From a virus: 26,426 nucleotides of DNA. Below, piece after piece: positions 24,927 through 26,426 of the stretch. The position numbers were made by a program, and so were the translations under genes. The stretch is from positions 1 to 26,426 of IMG/VR virus record IMGVR_UViG_3300037189_007104; one strand, written 5' to 3'. Positions within the stretch are counted from its first letter, which is position 1; every line of letters starts with the position of its first letter. A model generated the notes under the pieces. That model ran no database searches. It saw only the letters and a list, made by a program, of their open reading frames with translations, and had not been told where the DNA came from.

Positions 24927-25683
24927 CGATTTCTCCCACGATTCTATCGAATTCAGCATTATCAATATTACTAGTAAAGAACCAATAACTAATGATACTG
25001 GCTAGTTTACTGTAACACTTTTCATAGATTTCATTTCGACTTTCTTCGCATTCGAACATTGCGTTCTCCTTGATTTCAAAAGTTTTACCGGGAAAAAGTG
25101 GTTCAAATTCAATACTCTTCTTTGAGCTATCCTTAAAGAATGATAGATGTAGAACGTACCACAAAATCGCCCTGTTCTGAGCCTTGATATCAGCAGTGTG
25201 ATTAAACAATGTGATGTAGCTCGTTTCCTTTTCAATTAGCGTCTTGCGGCGTTGTAGAATTTGAGAAGTCAAAGTTTCAATCTTCTTCTTGTCATCTTCG
25301 TCTCGCTCGGACTCTGGCTTTAAATTATAAATAGTAAGCTTGGCCTGAATCTCTTTAATTTCTTCAGCAGAGCCAACCATTGTCTTAGCATCAGCCTCAC
25401 TGATAAGACCGCCAGTATCGTTATACTTATTTAGCAACATCGCTTTTGTCAAAATACCATTTCGAATACACTTACTCATTTCAATGCTGAACTCCATGTC
25501 GGCTTCTTGCATCTGTTTTCGAGTGGGTTGATTAATGAGGATTTCTACTGGAACCTCCTTCTTGACAACCTCCTTATAAGTGCGCGTCACTTCTTCGCCA
25601 CTTTCATTCTTAACTACCTCGGTCCTTTCTTCTTCGATTTGAGCGATTTTGTTGATCGTGAACTTGTATAAAACTTTAGCCAT
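24904..25683 (-). CDS. Tail assembly chaperone-like protein (lambda G position)
   Basis: The 259-aa protein is the first gene of the leftward tail block. The N-terminus (~1-55) is beta-like and very rich in Glu, Lys and Val. The middle (~55-100) is helical and ~105-165 is a charged coiled-coil-like stretch with PESERDEDDKKK. The C-terminal domain (~165-259) is helical with aromatic residues (AILWYVLHLSFF, SIISYWFFTSN). The position immediately before a second chaperone-like gene and the TMP mirrors lambda G/T, whose products coat the tape measure protein during tail assembly. Codon use is richer in G/C-ending codons than in most downstream genes. No Shine-Dalgarno sequence precedes the ATG. 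The functional call rests mainly on synteny. Confidence 0.55.
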   Translation of the reverse strand: MAKVLYKFTINKIAQIEEERTEVVKNESGEEVTRTYKEVVKKEVPVEILINQPTRKQMQEADMEFSIEMSKCIRNGILTKAMLLNKYNDTGGLISEADAKTMVGSAEEIKEIQAKLTIYNLKPESERDEDDKKKIETLTSQILQRRKTLIEKETSYITLFNHTADIKAQNRAILWYVLHLSFFKDSSKKSIEFEPLFPGKTFEIKENAMFECEESRNEIYEKCYSKLASIISYWFFTSNIDNAEFDRIVGEIDGTIPTE

Positions 25684-25739
25684 AGTTTATAAGATAATAA
25701 TATAAATTCTATAGTTTTTCAACCAGTGTAAATAAAAAT
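25684..25739. promoter_or_regulatory. Divergent intergenic region, likely promoter(s)
   Basis: The 56-bp A/T-rich gap is the only one between genes transcribed away from each other, so promoters for the leftward tail block and possibly the rightward genes are expected here or just inside the genes. On the minus strand TTGAAA (25722-25717) and TATTAT (25699-25694) are 17 nt apart, like a sigma70 promoter, but the transcript start would fall within a few bases of the ATG at 25683. On the plus strand no clear promoter or ribosome binding site was recognised before the ATG at 25740. The evidence is gene layout plus weak motifs. Confidence 0.35.
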
Positions 25740-26195
25740 ATGGCAACGAGCTTATTAACTACCGCTGAAAAATCTGCTTTGAACGATGTTTTTGATGATA
25801 TCCACGAAACATTTGCTCGCGATATCATTGTTTATAAAGACGGCTCACAAGTCGTTATAATTACAGATCCCAACTTCAACCCATTATATAATACTGCTGG
25901 TCAAACTACTTCAATCATAAATACACCAGTTTATAAGACATTTAAAGCTAGAATACAATATAATGATGATATTAAGAAAGAATACTGGGAAGATTACAAA
26001 GTAAGTACTCAAATTAAGTTACAAGAAGTAGTTGGAACAGTTAGAATAAAGATTAGAGTCGATGATTATGAATATATAAAAGATGGTCGCCGCTTTGAAC
26101 TTGATGGTGCGCGATTTGTTTTGAATTCCTCAAATAGACCACACGGTTTATTCGGTGTTCGTTTCCAGACTTTATATTTAAAGCCAGATCGTTAA
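25740..26195 (+). CDS. Putative head-tail connector/neck protein
   Basis: The 151-aa protein opens with a helix (LLTTAEKSALNDVFDDIHETFARDI) followed by an all-beta region (IIVYKDGSQVVII ... TFKARIQY ... VRIKIRV ... GLFGVRFQTLYL). A short N-terminal helix plus a small beta-barrel is the layout of many head-closure or neck proteins in long-tailed phages. It is transcribed rightwards, away from the tail block, and its stop is followed 1 nt later by another short protein gene. A neck or connector role is inferred from layout and neighbours; no named family is claimed. The leader TAAATAAAAAT has no Shine-Dalgarno sequence. Confidence 0.5.
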   Translation: MATSLLTTAEKSALNDVFDDIHETFARDIIVYKDGSQVVIITDPNFNPLYNTAGQTTSIINTPVYKTFKARIQYNDDIKKEYWEDYKVSTQIKLQEVVGTVRIKIRVDDYEYIKDGRRFELDGARFVLNSSNRPHGLFGVRFQTLYLKPDR

Positions 26196-26196
26196 T

Positions 26197-26426
26197 ATGA
26201 ATCCAGAATATGTAAAAATGTTTCAAAGTTTGCAAAACGACAAAGATTACATGGCTATAAGAAACAAAATTGTTAAAGAAAACTTTGATCGAATTAAAAA
26301 AGAAATACTAAATGATTTTAATCGTCATCCTATAACTATAGAATTAGAAGCTGGCGTTGACGCTCCAAACAGTTCAGGAACATTGAATGGTATAACAAAT
26401 TTATATTCTTTTATTGGATTTGATGC
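26197..26426 (+). CDS. Putative neck/tail-completion protein (partial, cut by window edge)
   Basis: An ATG 1 nt after the previous stop opens a frame of 76 codons that continues past the right edge. The N-terminus is a long charged helix (YVKMFQSLQNDKDYMAIRNKIVKENFDRIKKEIL). It is followed by FNRHPITIELEAGVDAPN and GTLNGITNLYSFIGFD, which suggests a beta domain with a glycine-containing loop. The tight spacing with the upstream gene indicates one operon and probably a shared role in the head-tail junction. The function is inferred from context only. Confidence 0.5.
   Translation, partial: MNPEYVKMFQSLQNDKDYMAIRNKIVKENFDRIKKEILNDFNRHPITIELEAGVDAPNSSGTLNGITNLYSFIGFD

Noticed and set aside
24768-24974. 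Plus-strand open frame of 68 codons opposite the chaperone genes
   Set aside because: It is antisense to two real genes, has no ribosome binding site and no recognisable features.
24904-25001. Lambda-type -1 programmed frameshift producing a G-T fusion
   Set aside because: The second frame is at +1 relative to the first, so a -1 slip would not enter it, and no slippery heptamer was found.
25002-25235. Minus-strand open frame of 77 codons in another phase of the 259-aa gene
   Set aside because: It is fully inside the 259-aa gene and its Arg/Ser/Cys-rich translation looks like an out-of-frame reading.
25694-25722. Sigma70-like promoter TTGAAA-17-TATTAT reading left
   Set aside because: It was not listed as a separate promoter: such matches are common in A/T-rich DNA and the start point would fall almost on the ATG.
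26053-26235. Minus-strand open frame opposite the neck-like genes
   Set aside because: It is antisense to the 151-aa gene and spans its junction with the next gene; there is no independent support.

Overview
The window is part of the late (virion assembly) region of an AT-rich tailed bacteriophage with a long non-contractile tail. Reading leftwards on the minus strand, the order is tail assembly chaperone-like genes, a 2426-residue tape measure protein (TMP), a set of minor tail proteins, and then recognisable homologues of the lambda tail-tip proteins L, K, I and J, followed by a fibre gene that runs off the left edge. This is lambda's G-T-H-M-L-K-I-J order with extra genes added. A lambda-type L/K/I/J tip points to a Gram-negative host. 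Most start codons follow A/T-rich leaders without a clear Shine-Dalgarno sequence, which fits Bacteroidota-like translation initiation but does not prove it. LamG-like, CBM5/12-like and collagen-like sequences suggest an environmental, possibly aquatic, phage; this is inference.

Layout from right to left. Two plus-strand genes at 25740-26195 and 26197-26426 (the second cut by the window edge) look like the end of a head/neck module. A 56-bp A/T-rich gap separates them from the divergent minus-strand tail block. That block has two overlapping chaperone-like genes (25683 to 23931), the TMP (23902-16622), a tail-tube-like protein (302 aa), a beta-repeat fibre-like protein (587 aa), a second tube-like paralogue (265 aa), a 620-aa protein with two gpM-like domains plus a LamG-like domain, a 475-aa Ig/FN3-like protein, a 501-aa LamG-like protein, a gpL homologue carrying a large insertion, a JAMM-only gpK homologue, gpI, gpJ and a partial fibre with a collagen-like tract. 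Genes are packed with 1-32 nt gaps or short overlaps, so one long transcript is likely.

The most interesting part is the middle of the TMP. Four exact copies of the heptapeptide GFIPNFA (residues 627, 829, 1004 and 1075), with looser relatives before them, separate compact modules. The first module matches staphylococcal nuclease, with the catalytic Asp/Arg/Asp/Glu residues at the right spacing. The second looks like a PD-(D/E)XK nuclease. The TMP therefore appears to carry two nuclease cassettes between a repeated linker. A TMP normally leaves the tail ahead of or with the DNA, so these domains could be delivered into the host. The second theme is sugar-binding decoration: LamG-like domains sit in three consecutive minor tail proteins, and one of them, with a CBM-like segment, is inserted between the cysteine pairs of the gpL iron-sulfur domain.

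No tRNA, rRNA, CRISPR array, insertion sequence, integrase or lysis gene was seen. No stretch longer than 60 bases lacks a gene.
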